Under the pieces are notes generated by a model. It did no database searches. It was not told where the DNA came from and was given only the letters and a program-made list of their open reading frames with translations. A stretch of DNA of 64,000 nt from Bacteroidaceae bacterium (lineage in GTDB: Bacteria; Bacteroidota; Bacteroidia; Bacteroidales; Bacteroidaceae): NCBI GenBank assembly GCA_017521285.1, contig JAFXDG010000027.1:32260-96259 (forward strand), read 5' to 3'. Positions 9,675-17,051 of this stretch are shown here, one piece after another (within the stretch, counting starts at the first letter, position 1; each line of letters starts with the position of its first letter). The position numbers were made by a program, and so were the translations under genes.

Positions 9675-9710
9675 AACTTTTTATGTCTTAGCCGATTAAG
9701 GACTTTTAAC

Positions 9711-9796
9711 CACTTTTTCAAGGGACTTTTTGGTGATATGTGTCACTTTTTCAAGGGACTTTTATATTGCGTGCGCCACTTTTTTAAAGGACTTTT
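9711..9796 (-). repeat. Three-copy iterated repeat in the leader of the DUF4143 gene
   Basis: CACTTTTTCAAGGGACTTTT occurs at 9711-9730 and 9744-9763, and with two changes at 9777-9796: an exact 33-bp period with 13-bp unrelated spacers. A partial copy AAGGACTTTT lies at 9698-9707. The array lies between the -7 element at 9800 and the ATG at 9674, thus inside the transcribed leader. Confidence 0.85.
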
Positions 9797-9799
9797 CAG

Positions 9800-9807
9800 C
9801 AAAGGTA
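9800..9807 (-). promoter_or_regulatory. -7 promoter element of the DUF4143 gene
   Basis: TACCTTTG on the minus strand. It places the transcription start near 9793 and gives a leader of about 120 nt containing the iterated repeats. Confidence 0.55.
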
Positions 9808-10060
9808 CGATTTAATTATGAATTATAAATGGTGAAGAGTGAAGATTTTCACGAAATGTGTTGAAAAACACAATTTCATGTGCAATTTACCATTTACTAA
9901 GGTACGGCTGGCTGTTCAGCCTTTGAATCAAGAAATTCTGAATCTGAAAGATGAGGAATTGCACGAAATGTACGGAAAGTGTTATGTGTAGGTGTTGTGC
10001 AAATAAGAATGCTTTAATCAAATAAAACGATAAATATCTGCATATTAGAAGAAATAAGTG

Positions 10061-10132
10061 TACCTCCGTCGAGAATCGAACTCGAATCTGCCCTTTAGGA
10101 GAGGGCCGTTCTATCCATTGAACTACAAAGGC
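10061..10132 (-). tRNA. tRNA-Arg (anticodon CCT)
   Basis: A complete 72-nt cloverleaf on the minus strand: acceptor arm GCCTTTG/CGGAGGT (three G-U pairs, at positions 1, 5 and 6), D stem GTTC/GAAC with an 8-nt loop, anticodon stem GCCCT/AGGGC around loop CTCCTAA (anticodon CCT), a 4-nt variable loop, T stem TCGAG/CTCGA with loop TTCGATT, and discriminator A. The CCA end is not encoded. It reads AGG codons, which are rare in neighbouring GC-richer genes. Confidence 0.93.
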
Positions 10133-10308
10133 AACATCTGTTTTGCGGCGCAAAGGTAGGATTTTTTGGTGGATATTGGAAATGTAGGGGGGACTTTTTT
10201 CTTTTTTCTCGCATTTCTTGTGCCCATGGTTTCTTACTAATTATAATACTCCGGCTGATAGACCCTTCGGCTACGTTACTAATGACGAATTGCATAAACG
10301 CTGGGGAT

Positions 10309-10349
10309 GTGTCAAAATGCGGTCTCTGTGAAGAATCCTATTTTGACAC
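10309..10349. repeat. Short inverted repeat
   Basis: Arms GTGTCAAAAT (10309-10318) and ATTTTGACAC (10340-10349), with further imperfect pairing outside. It is related to the outer arms of the palindrome at 8098-8201. Confidence 0.6.
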
Positions 10350-11025
10350 ACCCTCAGATTCCTCGTCATCATCGAATTGTTTCATACACAGGGAGATGGG
10401 GACTCAAACCAGACACTCTCCTCAAAGCTTTTTATAAACTCAAATCATGTTTTTTAGACATAAGAACATAAATGCATAAGTTTCTTTTCTTCTGTTCTTT
10501 TGCTCTTCTGTCAAAAAAAATGTTTTTATCTTGTCAAGAAATCGAAAAACGTCATCTGTCGTCCTTCCTCATCTCGGGGATGAAGCAACCTTAGCCCTAA
10601 GATGAATGGTATTTATCTACTGGGTGATTTTCAATGACTTATCCACTCTTTGAAAATTTCGTCTATTTTCGTTTGAAAGAAAAGTTGCGCCCATATACGC
10701 GATTCTCGTGCGGTCAGTTTTGCATATTTATACAGTCGGATTGTATATTTATACATTTCACCCGTTTGCAGTCACATCCTTTCCTACCCGTGTGCCACAT
10801 CCTCTGTTGGGCGTCAGTACAACCTATAGTAGAGTGTCTGAAGAAACTCCGCCGACCGTGTGCACACGGCTGGCAGCATGTGTGCACACGTCCTTCAGGT
10901 TTTCTGTCTTCTGACCTTTGTACATTGTATATATATACAAAAAAGTACCTGTTACAGAGCGTTGCCTTCTGATGAAACAGAGAGGAAATAGAAATGTAGG
11001 ATTTATTACTGTGGGGTGTAAAATA

Positions 11026-11067
11026 GTTTCAGGTTTCAGGTTCCAAGTTCCAGGTTCAAAGTTCAAA
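11026..11067 (+). repeat. Heptamer tandem repeat (six units)
   Basis: Six consecutive 7-bp units of the GTTYCAR/GTTCAAA type. Similar heptamer tracts occur at 28560-28594 and 55266-55293, all intergenic. Confidence 0.8.
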
Positions 11068-11143
11068 GCCATCGCCATCGCCATCAGCCATCGCCATCGC
11101 CATCAGCCATCGCTATTGCCATCAGCCATCGCTATCGCCATCA
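11068..11143 (+). repeat. 19-bp tandem repeat, four units (VNTR)
   Basis: Four contiguous copies of GCCATCGCYATYGCCATCA, each internally built from GCCATC hexamers, directly after the heptamer tract. A fifth copy begins (GCCATGCG) and breaks off. Confidence 0.9.
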
Positions 11144-11440
11144 GCCATGCGAGCAGTAGTATTCAAACTCTCCCCCTGTTTAGGGGGAGCGACCTTGTGG
11201 CGAAAGCCTACAAGGTGAGGGGGTGAGAAAAGGAAATTAACGTATTCTTTTTTGTAACCCCTCCAACCGCCAGCCCACCCTTTAAAGGGCGGCGGTTCGC
11301 CTCCCCTAAGACAGTGGAGGAGTTTTAGTTACTTCCATTCCTGACACAAGGTAGAATGCATCAAATAGGATACCCCACTTTTACTTTTCACTCTTGCTTT
11401 TACTTTACAATGTAACTATTCAGTGATTCTTTTTTATTTC

Positions 11441-11622
11441 AAACGCAGAGACGCTGAGGCGCAGAGAATCCTTCCATTCGATAGAAAGTGTCCTGAGTGC
11501 GCAGAGTCTTGGCCAACAAGTCAGCCAATGGCGCACCTTAAAACGCTCGCAAGGCGTTTTACTCTCCAAGTCTCTATTAAACTCTAAAAAAGAGACCTCT
11601 GCGCCTCAGCGTCTCTGCGTTT
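11441..11622. repeat. Palindromic element with perfect 26-bp inverted ends
   Basis: The arm at 11441-11466 (beginning AAACGCAGAGACGCTGAGG) is the exact reverse complement of 11597-11622. The 130-bp interior holds a smaller hairpin AAAACGC/GCGTTTT near 11540-11560. No coding capacity. Confidence 0.85.
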
Positions 11623-11685
11623 TTTATCATAAAGTTTTTGCTGAATGGTTCTTTACCATTCGTCTGTGTTAAAGATTCTTAAATA

Positions 11686-11693
11686 GGGGGGGG
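11686..11693 (+). repeat. G8 homopolymer upstream of the fimbrial promoter
   Basis: Eight consecutive G residues 15 bp before the -33 element. It is a slippage-prone tract of the kind used for phase variation in other surface-structure operons; here the role is inferred. Confidence 0.85.
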
Positions 11694-11708
11694 TAAAACA
11701 GTTTATTT

Positions 11709-11740
11709 TTTGCATAAGTGACAGAAAATGTGTAATCTTG
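11709..11740 (+). promoter_or_regulatory. Predicted promoter of the fimbrial operon
   Basis: TTTG at 11709-11712, a 20-bp spacer and TAATCTTG at 11733-11740 (one mismatch to TAnnTTTG). The transcript would start near 11747, leaving a leader of about 75 nt before the ATG at 11823. Confidence 0.65.
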
Positions 11741-11822
11741 CACTCCTATAGCAAACGAAAATAGAGAGAATCTTAAACTAAGAAGAAAAATTAACAAAAA
11801 AAGACTCAGTGTTAACGGTGGT

Positions 11823-13124
11823 ATGAGAGCTTTGATGGTCATAGCATTCTTTGTCTTCTGTTGGCTTGGTGGTACTTCGGTGGCAACAGCCCAGGATAAC
11901 CGTGTGCTTGCCCGCACCGACACGAGCGAGGTGCGCCAGTTCCGTATCTATTACCCCGTGAACAAGACCCGCCTCTACCCCGACTACATGTCCAATCCCC
12001 ACAATCTGCGCGTGATTCGTGAGTTCCTGGCCGAGTCGCCCCGTATTGACAGTATCATCATCTATTCCTACGCTTCGCCCGAAGGCCCTTACAGTTTCAA
12101 TAAGAAATTGTCTCGCGAACGTGGACTTACCGCCAAGCGTTATCTGCTCTCTCTGGTGCCCTCGTGGCGGGAGATGCCCGACTCTGTTTTCCGCTTGCGT
12201 CCCGAGGCTGAGAACTGGGAGGGATTGCGCGAAGAGGTGGACTTCCACTACCACGAGGCTGACCGCGACGAGGTGTTGGCCATACTGGACAGCGACCTGC
12301 CCGATGCGGAGAAGAAGGCCGCCCTGCAACGGTTGAACGGCCGTCGTTCGTGGCGATACATCGTCCGCAACATCATGCCCAAGCTTCGCTACGCCACATG
12401 GATTTCCGTGTGGGCGCCAGTGACTCCCTTGTCGAAGTTGCAGGGGGTGGGCGCGTCTGTGTCCGACTCGCCACTTGCCCCATCTTTGGCGGGGGTGGAG
12501 ATGCCATACATGATGCCCTACGAAGAAAACCGCACCATCCTGGCCTTGAAGACCAACCTGTTGTATGACCTGCTCACGTGGGCAAACTTCTCGATAGAGG
12601 TGCCTTTTACGGTCAAGGGACATCAGTTCTCGGCACTCTATCAACACCAGTTCCCCTGGTGGACGTGGGGCGAGAACGACAATGAATATTGCAACCGCTT
12701 CCTCTCCCTCGGTGGCGAGGTGCGCTGGTGGTTCCGTCCCCGGTATTATGCCGCTACGACCCGCCGCGCAGAGCGCGATTGCCTCACCGGATGGTATGCG
12801 GGCCTCTACGGATTGGGTGGCAAGTGGGACTTCGAGCGTCGTCGCGACATCTGCTATCAGGGCGAGTTCTGGAGTGCCGGACTGACCGTAGGCTATGCCA
12901 TGCCCATCGGCCGCCTCCTCAACCTCGAGTTCTCGTTGGCTGCCGGATATGCCAACATCCCTTACCGTGGATATACTCCCACGGATGACTATGGTCAGCT
13001 CATTCGCGACCCCGAGAAGCACGGTACCTGGCACTACATAGGTCCCACCCGTGCCGAAGTGTCGTTGGTTGTCCCCATCACCCTCACCCGCAAGGGCATA
13101 ATGAAGAAAGGAGGGGGAAGATGA
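11823..13124 (+). CDS. DUF3575 domain-containing outer-membrane protein, first gene of the fimbrial operon
   Basis: 433 residues with a signal peptide (to about residue 24, ATAQD). The N-terminal half resembles an OmpA-like/periplasmic fold (RIYYPVNKTRLYPDYMSNP, SYASPEGPYSFNKKLSRERG), with the helix-strand pattern of peptidoglycan-associated domains. The C-terminal half is the DUF3575 membrane barrel-like region rich in Trp/Tyr (NLLYDLLTWANFSIEVPF, WHYIGPTRAEVSLVVPI). DUF3575 genes are commonly found at the head of Bacteroidales Mfa/Fim-type loci, where they are thought to aid export or anchoring. The stop overlaps the next start by 4 bp (ATGA), so translation is probably coupled. Its GC-rich codon use differs from the AT-rich fimbrillin genes downstream. 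Confidence 0.88.
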   Translation: MRALMVIAFFVFCWLGGTSVATAQDNRVLARTDTSEVRQFRIYYPVNKTRLYPDYMSNPHNLRVIREFLAESPRIDSIIIYSYASPEGPYSFNKKLSRERGLTAKRYLLSLVPSWREMPDSVFRLRPEAENWEGLREEVDFHYHEADRDEVLAILDSDLPDAEKKAALQRLNGRRSWRYIVRNIMPKLRYATWISVWAPVTPLSKLQGVGASVSDSPLAPSLAGVEMPYMMPYEENRTILALKTNLLYDLLTWANFSIEVPFTVKGHQFSALYQHQFPWWTWGENDNEYCNRFLSLGGEVRWWFRPRYYAATTRRAERDCLTGWYAGLYGLGGKWDFERRRDICYQGEFWSAGLTVGYAMPIGRLLNLEFSLAAGYANIPYRGYTPTDDYGQLIRDPEKHGTWHYIGPTRAEVSLVVPITLTRKGIMKKGGGR

Positions 13125-14212
13125 AGAGAGTGAAGAGTGAAGAAAGAAGAGTGAAGAATGGGGTACTCTGCACCTTGTGCCTCTTGCTTGTTTCCGTATT
13201 CGCCTCTTGCGAGCACCGCCAGTTGGTGGAGCCGAGCAATGTACACTACGTCCGTGTCTATCTGGACGAACAGATACAGAATGTCACCTACGGTTTCTAC
13301 AGCGAAGACCGTCTGAAGCCCCAGCACCGGCGTCCGTCTGTCTTGCGTGTGGCCTTGTGTGAACTGGCAAGTGGTCGTGTGGTGGCCGAGCGCTATCTGC
13401 AGCAGAGTGGTGAGGATGAGCGGGGCTACTACTTGGAGGGACACATCACGGCCGATGCAGGAGATTACCACCTGATGGTCTATAACTTCGGAACGGAGAG
13501 CACCCTTATCCGTGAAGAGCACACCTACCGGTTGGCCGAGGCATATACCAACGAGATTGCTTCGCACTACTATGCCTATCTGCCCAGTGTGCGTGTGGGT
13601 GCATCGGAGGCACCGATTGTTTACGAGCCGGACCATCTGTTCCTGATGACACAGGACCGGATTCATATTGCTCCCACCGACCGGATGGACACACTGCGTA
13701 CGGACGATGGCGATTACTTCACTGCCTCCACCTGTGTGGAGAGTTATTACATACAGGTACGCATCAAGGGCATCGAGTATGTATCTACGGCAGCATCGCT
13801 GCTCACGGGGTTGGCGGCCAGCACCACGTTGCACAACCGCTCCATGCAGCCCGAACCGCCTGTCAGAATCTTTTTTGAGATGAACCCTTCCGGGCGCGAG
13901 AATGTGGACAAGCGGGCAGGTGGCACCGAAGAAGAGGATGCGGTCATCTATACCACCTTCAATACTTTTGGAAAGTTGCCCGAGGTGGAGACTGAATACA
14001 CCGTCACCTTCGATTTTGTGACCACCGACGGACGCACACAGACCGAGACAATGAACATTACCCCCATGTTCGACACACCCGAAGTGATGGAAAACAAATG
14101 GATTATCATCGACAAGGAAATTGTCATCGCCCCACCGCCCAAGCAAGAGGGGGGCGGCCTGTCGCCCGAAGTGGATGAGTGGCAGGATGTGAACACCGAT
14201 TTGCAGATATAA
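13121..14212 (+). CDS. Mfa2/FimB-like DUF5119 lipoprotein (fimbrial anchor/assembly)
   Basis: 363 residues. The n-region MKRVKSEERRVKNG is followed by a hydrophobic core and lipobox FASC, giving lipidation near residue 30. The body matches the DUF5119/FimB-Mfa2 type (VRVYLDEQIQNVTYGFY, YYLEGHITADAGDYHLMVYN), the anchor-subunit class of type V pili that terminates or tethers the fimbrial rod. The first codons are made of TGAAGAG-like heptamers, so copy-number change would shift the frame; a GTG start near 13151, downstream of most of the heptamers, is possible. It lies between the DUF3575 gene (4-bp overlap) and the first fimbrillin gene (59-bp gap). Confidence 0.82.
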   Translation: MKRVKSEERRVKNGVLCTLCLLLVSVFASCEHRQLVEPSNVHYVRVYLDEQIQNVTYGFYSEDRLKPQHRRPSVLRVALCELASGRVVAERYLQQSGEDERGYYLEGHITADAGDYHLMVYNFGTESTLIREEHTYRLAEAYTNEIASHYYAYLPSVRVGASEAPIVYEPDHLFLMTQDRIHIAPTDRMDTLRTDDGDYFTASTCVESYYIQVRIKGIEYVSTAASLLTGLAASTTLHNRSMQPEPPVRIFFEMNPSGRENVDKRAGGTEEEDAVIYTTFNTFGKLPEVETEYTVTFDFVTTDGRTQTETMNITPMFDTPEVMENKWIIIDKEIVIAPPPKQEGGGLSPEVDEWQDVNTDLQI

Positions 14213-14271
14213 GAAAAAATGAAATTATAAACAATTAAAAAACAAATGTCTAACTTTAAAAACTTAAAAGT

Positions 14272-15393
14272 ATGAAACGGTTTTTATTTATGTCGGCTTT
14301 GGCAAGTGTAGCACTCGCCAGCTGTGTGAACGACGAAGCAATGGAGAACACCTCCAAGGCCAGTGACCAAAAAATTACATTCAATGCGCCGGTTGTGAGT
14401 GGTACAACGAGAGCGATAGCGGGAGAACAACCTGGAATTGACGGTAAATACAAAACTGATGAACACTTCAAGGTTTATGCTTGCTGGTCAAATAATGTAT
14501 ATTCTACATGGGATGCGAATAACATTTATATGAATGGTGTAGAGGTTGCATATGATAATTCGGGTTCTTGGAATTCAGAAAGTGTGTCTGGTGGAACAAC
14601 TTATTATTGGCCTAAAACTGGTTATTTGACATTTGCTGCATATTCTCCGGCTACTGCAGGAGGTACAATTTCGTATGGTGGTACAGGATTAAGCATTACA
14701 GGTTTTGAAGTAGAAAGCAATACCTCTGATCAGTATGATTTGATGTATAGCGAACGTTCTTATAATAGAACAGCAAGTATTGGTGGCCAAAGTTATAGTG
14801 GTGTAGATATTTGGTTCAAACATGCTTTGTCTTCTATCAAATTTATGGTAAAACAAAAGGAGGCATATACTGGAACAACCATTAAGTTGACAGGTCTTAC
14901 TATTCAAAATGCATATTCTAAAGGTAATTTTGTTCAAGGATTGTCAGATGGTGCTGCAGCAAAAGAAGGAAATAGTGCATGGACTAATCAAGGAACTGAG
15001 ACTCATTATTCTGTTTGGAATAGTACAGACGGCCAAGCCTTGACTACTGCATTGACAGAACCTAATGATATTCATGATATTATCTTGTTGCCGCAGAACT
15101 TTGTTCATCAGGTCTCAGGTGGCGATGACAAAGTAGTATCTATAAAAGTAGATTATACTATTCAGAATGGTTCGGGACCCGTATTGCCGCAGACTGCAAC
15201 TTTACCTTTGGCTGTTAAGAATGCGAGTGGAGATTATCTCTATTATTATGAAAATAACAATGAAATAATGCAAGATTGGGAGATGGGCAAGCGTTATACT
15301 TACAATATTACCATTGGTTTGGATAAGATTTATTTCTCTCCCGAAGTGGTTGATTGGGTTGATGTTACTGTTACTCCCGACTTGACCATCTAA
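14272..15393 (+). CDS. Fimbrillin family lipoprotein (probable major subunit)
   Basis: 373 residues with lipobox LASC (Cys18). The sequence fits the Mfa-like/fimbrillin family: KITFNAPVVSGTTRA early in the mature chain (a candidate Arg-specific processing site, as in FimA/Mfa1), YYWPKTGYLTFAAYSPA, the middle VDIWFKHALSSIKFMV core, and the C-terminal WEMGKRYTYNITIGLDKIYFSPEV-type strand pattern used for donor-strand polymerisation. It is clearly more AT-rich than the two genes before it. Being first in line and followed by a strong hairpin (15450-15480), it is the likeliest shaft subunit, with the hairpin lowering expression of the later genes. Confidence 0.88.
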   Translation: MKRFLFMSALASVALASCVNDEAMENTSKASDQKITFNAPVVSGTTRAIAGEQPGIDGKYKTDEHFKVYACWSNNVYSTWDANNIYMNGVEVAYDNSGSWNSESVSGGTTYYWPKTGYLTFAAYSPATAGGTISYGGTGLSITGFEVESNTSDQYDLMYSERSYNRTASIGGQSYSGVDIWFKHALSSIKFMVKQKEAYTGTTIKLTGLTIQNAYSKGNFVQGLSDGAAAKEGNSAWTNQGTETHYSVWNSTDGQALTTALTEPNDIHDIILLPQNFVHQVSGGDDKVVSIKVDYTIQNGSGPVLPQTATLPLAVKNASGDYLYYYENNNEIMQDWEMGKRYTYNITIGLDKIYFSPEVVDWVDVTVTPDLTI

Positions 15394-15449
15394 TTCATTT
15401 TAAAACCAAATTTAAAGATATGACAAAAACCTCGCTGTAATCCTTGGTG

Positions 15450-15480
15450 GGAGCAAAGCATCGGACGATGCCTTTGCTCC
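15450..15480 (+). promoter_or_regulatory. Intra-operon hairpin after the first fimbrillin gene
   Basis: GGAGCAAAGCATC / GATGCCTTTGCTCC (one bulge) closes on the 4-nt loop GGAC. There is no T tract, so it looks more like an mRNA 3'-end stabiliser or partial attenuator than a full terminator. Confidence 0.6.
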
Positions 15481-15533
15481 TGCCAGGGGCAGCAGGGCGG
15501 GGTGGATGTCGTGAGAAGTCTGTCAAAATAGAT

Positions 15534-17021
15534 ATGAAGCATTTGTTTGGCTTAGTCGTTTGTTGCACCGTTGGGGCATGGGTGCTCAATGCCTGTACCC
15601 CCACCGATGATGCTATGGGGCTGCCCGAAGCGTCGGAGGAAGTTGCTTTTGTGGTGAATGACGCGTGGCTTCAGTCTGATGAAAGCAGAAAGAAAACTCG
15701 TGCAAACCAGACAATGCGCCATTTCTTGGGACTATTAGGGCAGGACTCTGTATTTATCACTTTGACGGAAGATGACAATCCGGTTCCGTTGGTGAGTGCA
15801 GGGACAGATGCACAGACACGGGGAGAGTATGATGTGCCCAACGAATTTACGTTTTTCGATGTGAAAGCTCTGATGGATTTGAACAATACCACACCCGTCT
15901 GGGCTGAAAATGTGAAGATTTACAAGCCGACGGCGGACGGAGAGTATTGGAGTGGAGATGCCTATTGGCCGAAGGGTGGTTACACTTTGCACTTCTTTGC
16001 CCATTCATGGAATGTCTGGGAAGGGGAGGGAGTGCCGATTGCACCCCTATATTCCATAACAGGGACAACGGGAAGCCGTGCATATAAGGGGGAATTTTCT
16101 TATCAATTGCCCGAACCGCAGACTGCAGAGCAATCAACTCCAGTGAATGATGCAGCCCGACAACCTGACTTGATTTTTGCCATTGCGCCCGAGAAGACAC
16201 AAGCGAATAGTGGAGAGGCTATAGACTTGAAGTTTCTTCATGCGTTGGCTGCTGTGCGTTTCAAGTTTGGAACCTTGCCGGATGATGTCGAGGTGGTGGA
16301 TGCTATACTTTCGTTGGGTGAAGTGGTTGATGGCGGAAATTGTACATTCGCCCACCCATTGGATGAAGGTACCGATTTCGATTGGACACTCGGAGACGGT
16401 AAACATACCTATACTATTGAGGGATTTCAAGGGAAAATTGATTCCGATGAGACTTTTATGTTCCCTCCGCAAACGGTTGGTAACGGCGTTGTGATGAAAC
16501 TCTCCATAAAGGTCGGAGAGAAGTGGTACAATTACGAGAAGGCGCTCAGTGACTTCTCTGCCACCATTCCCCAATGGGAGGCAAACAAACGCTATACCTA
16601 CACCATTTCCATTAGTGAATATGTGGAGGTTACGATAGAAGAGGACGTTACAAATACAGTCAAAAGTAATGTCCGCATCCAGAATACAGGATTGACCACT
16701 TCATATATCCGTGCGGCAATCGTTGGGTATTGGGAAAATGCGGATGGCACCCGCATCATTTCGCCGTGGAACATTGAAGATGCTACGATTGGAACACTTG
16801 TCAAGAGTTCAGAATGGGCTGACCATTGGGCTGTTGGTGAGGATGGATTCTACTATCACAAGACCCCTGTGAAGCCTGGAGAATATACGAATGTTCCGTT
16901 ATTTGACAAATATGAACTGAAGAGTACCGGCCCGGAAACTGGAGCCAAACTGATTGTCAACATTGTGACACAGGCTGTGGCCAAGGACATGGCAGAAGAG
17001 GCTTGGGGAGTATCCCTATAA
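15534..17021 (+). CDS. Fimbrillin family lipoprotein
   Basis: 495 residues from the ATG at 15534; a longer frame opens at 15444 but would prefix the signal peptide with translated hairpin sequence. Lipobox LNAC gives lipidation at Cys21. The mature part shows fimbrillin hallmarks: EYWSGDAYWPKGGYTLHFFAHSW, IDLKFLHALAAVRFKFG, and the C-terminal IPQWEANKRYTYTISISE strand. After that strand an extra domain of about 120 residues follows, rich in Trp/Tyr, unlike shaft subunits, suggesting an accessory or tip-proximal subunit. The first 103 bp are almost identical to the start of the gene at 19960. Confidence 0.85.
   Translation: MKHLFGLVVCCTVGAWVLNACTPTDDAMGLPEASEEVAFVVNDAWLQSDESRKKTRANQTMRHFLGLLGQDSVFITLTEDDNPVPLVSAGTDAQTRGEYDVPNEFTFFDVKALMDLNNTTPVWAENVKIYKPTADGEYWSGDAYWPKGGYTLHFFAHSWNVWEGEGVPIAPLYSITGTTGSRAYKGEFSYQLPEPQTAEQSTPVNDAARQPDLIFAIAPEKTQANSGEAIDLKFLHALAAVRFKFGTLPDDVEVVDAILSLGEVVDGGNCTFAHPLDEGTDFDWTLGDGKHTYTIEGFQGKIDSDETFMFPPQTVGNGVVMKLSIKVGEKWYNYEKALSDFSATIPQWEANKRYTYTISISEYVEVTIEEDVTNTVKSNVRIQNTGLTTSYIRAAIVGYWENADGTRIISPWNIEDATIGTLVKSSEWADHWAVGEDGFYYHKTPVKPGEYTNVPLFDKYELKSTGPETGAKLIVNIVTQAVAKDMAEEAWGVSL
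15538..15640 (+). repeat. Duplicated signal-peptide cassette, copy 1
   Basis: 103 bp matching 19964-20066 with a single mismatch (15620 G versus 20046 T). It covers the lipoprotein signal peptide, lipobox and first mature residues of two otherwise divergent fimbrillins; upstream and downstream sequences differ. Confidence 0.9.
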
Positions 17022-17051
17022 TTTGACTACACATTTAACCATTGTTTTCCT

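Larger units (their letters stand above)
10133..11822. other. 1.7 kb non-coding, repeat-rich region before the fimbrial operon
   Basis: Open frames here are short, overlap on several strands and translate low-complexity repeats, so none is called. The region holds, in order, an inverted repeat at 10309-10349, a heptamer tract at 11026-11067, a 19-bp VNTR at 11068-11143, GC-rich hairpins around 11165-11330, a 26-bp perfect inverted repeat (11441-11622), a small hairpin GAATGG/CCATTC near 11643-11661, a G8 tract and the operon promoter. The span 10350-11025 shows nothing recognisable. Confidence 0.7.

Noticed and set aside
9711-9796. Possible CRISPR array (20-bp repeats, 13-bp spacers)
   Set aside because: Spacers are far too short, only three repeats are present and no cas gene is near.
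10918-11226. 102-residue frame over the repeat region
   Set aside because: It translates the heptamer and 19-bp arrays; no start signal, no recognisable domain.
11643-11822. Invertible promoter for the fimbrial operon
   Set aside because: No pair of inverted repeats flanks the promoter; only a small hairpin at 11643-11661 is seen.
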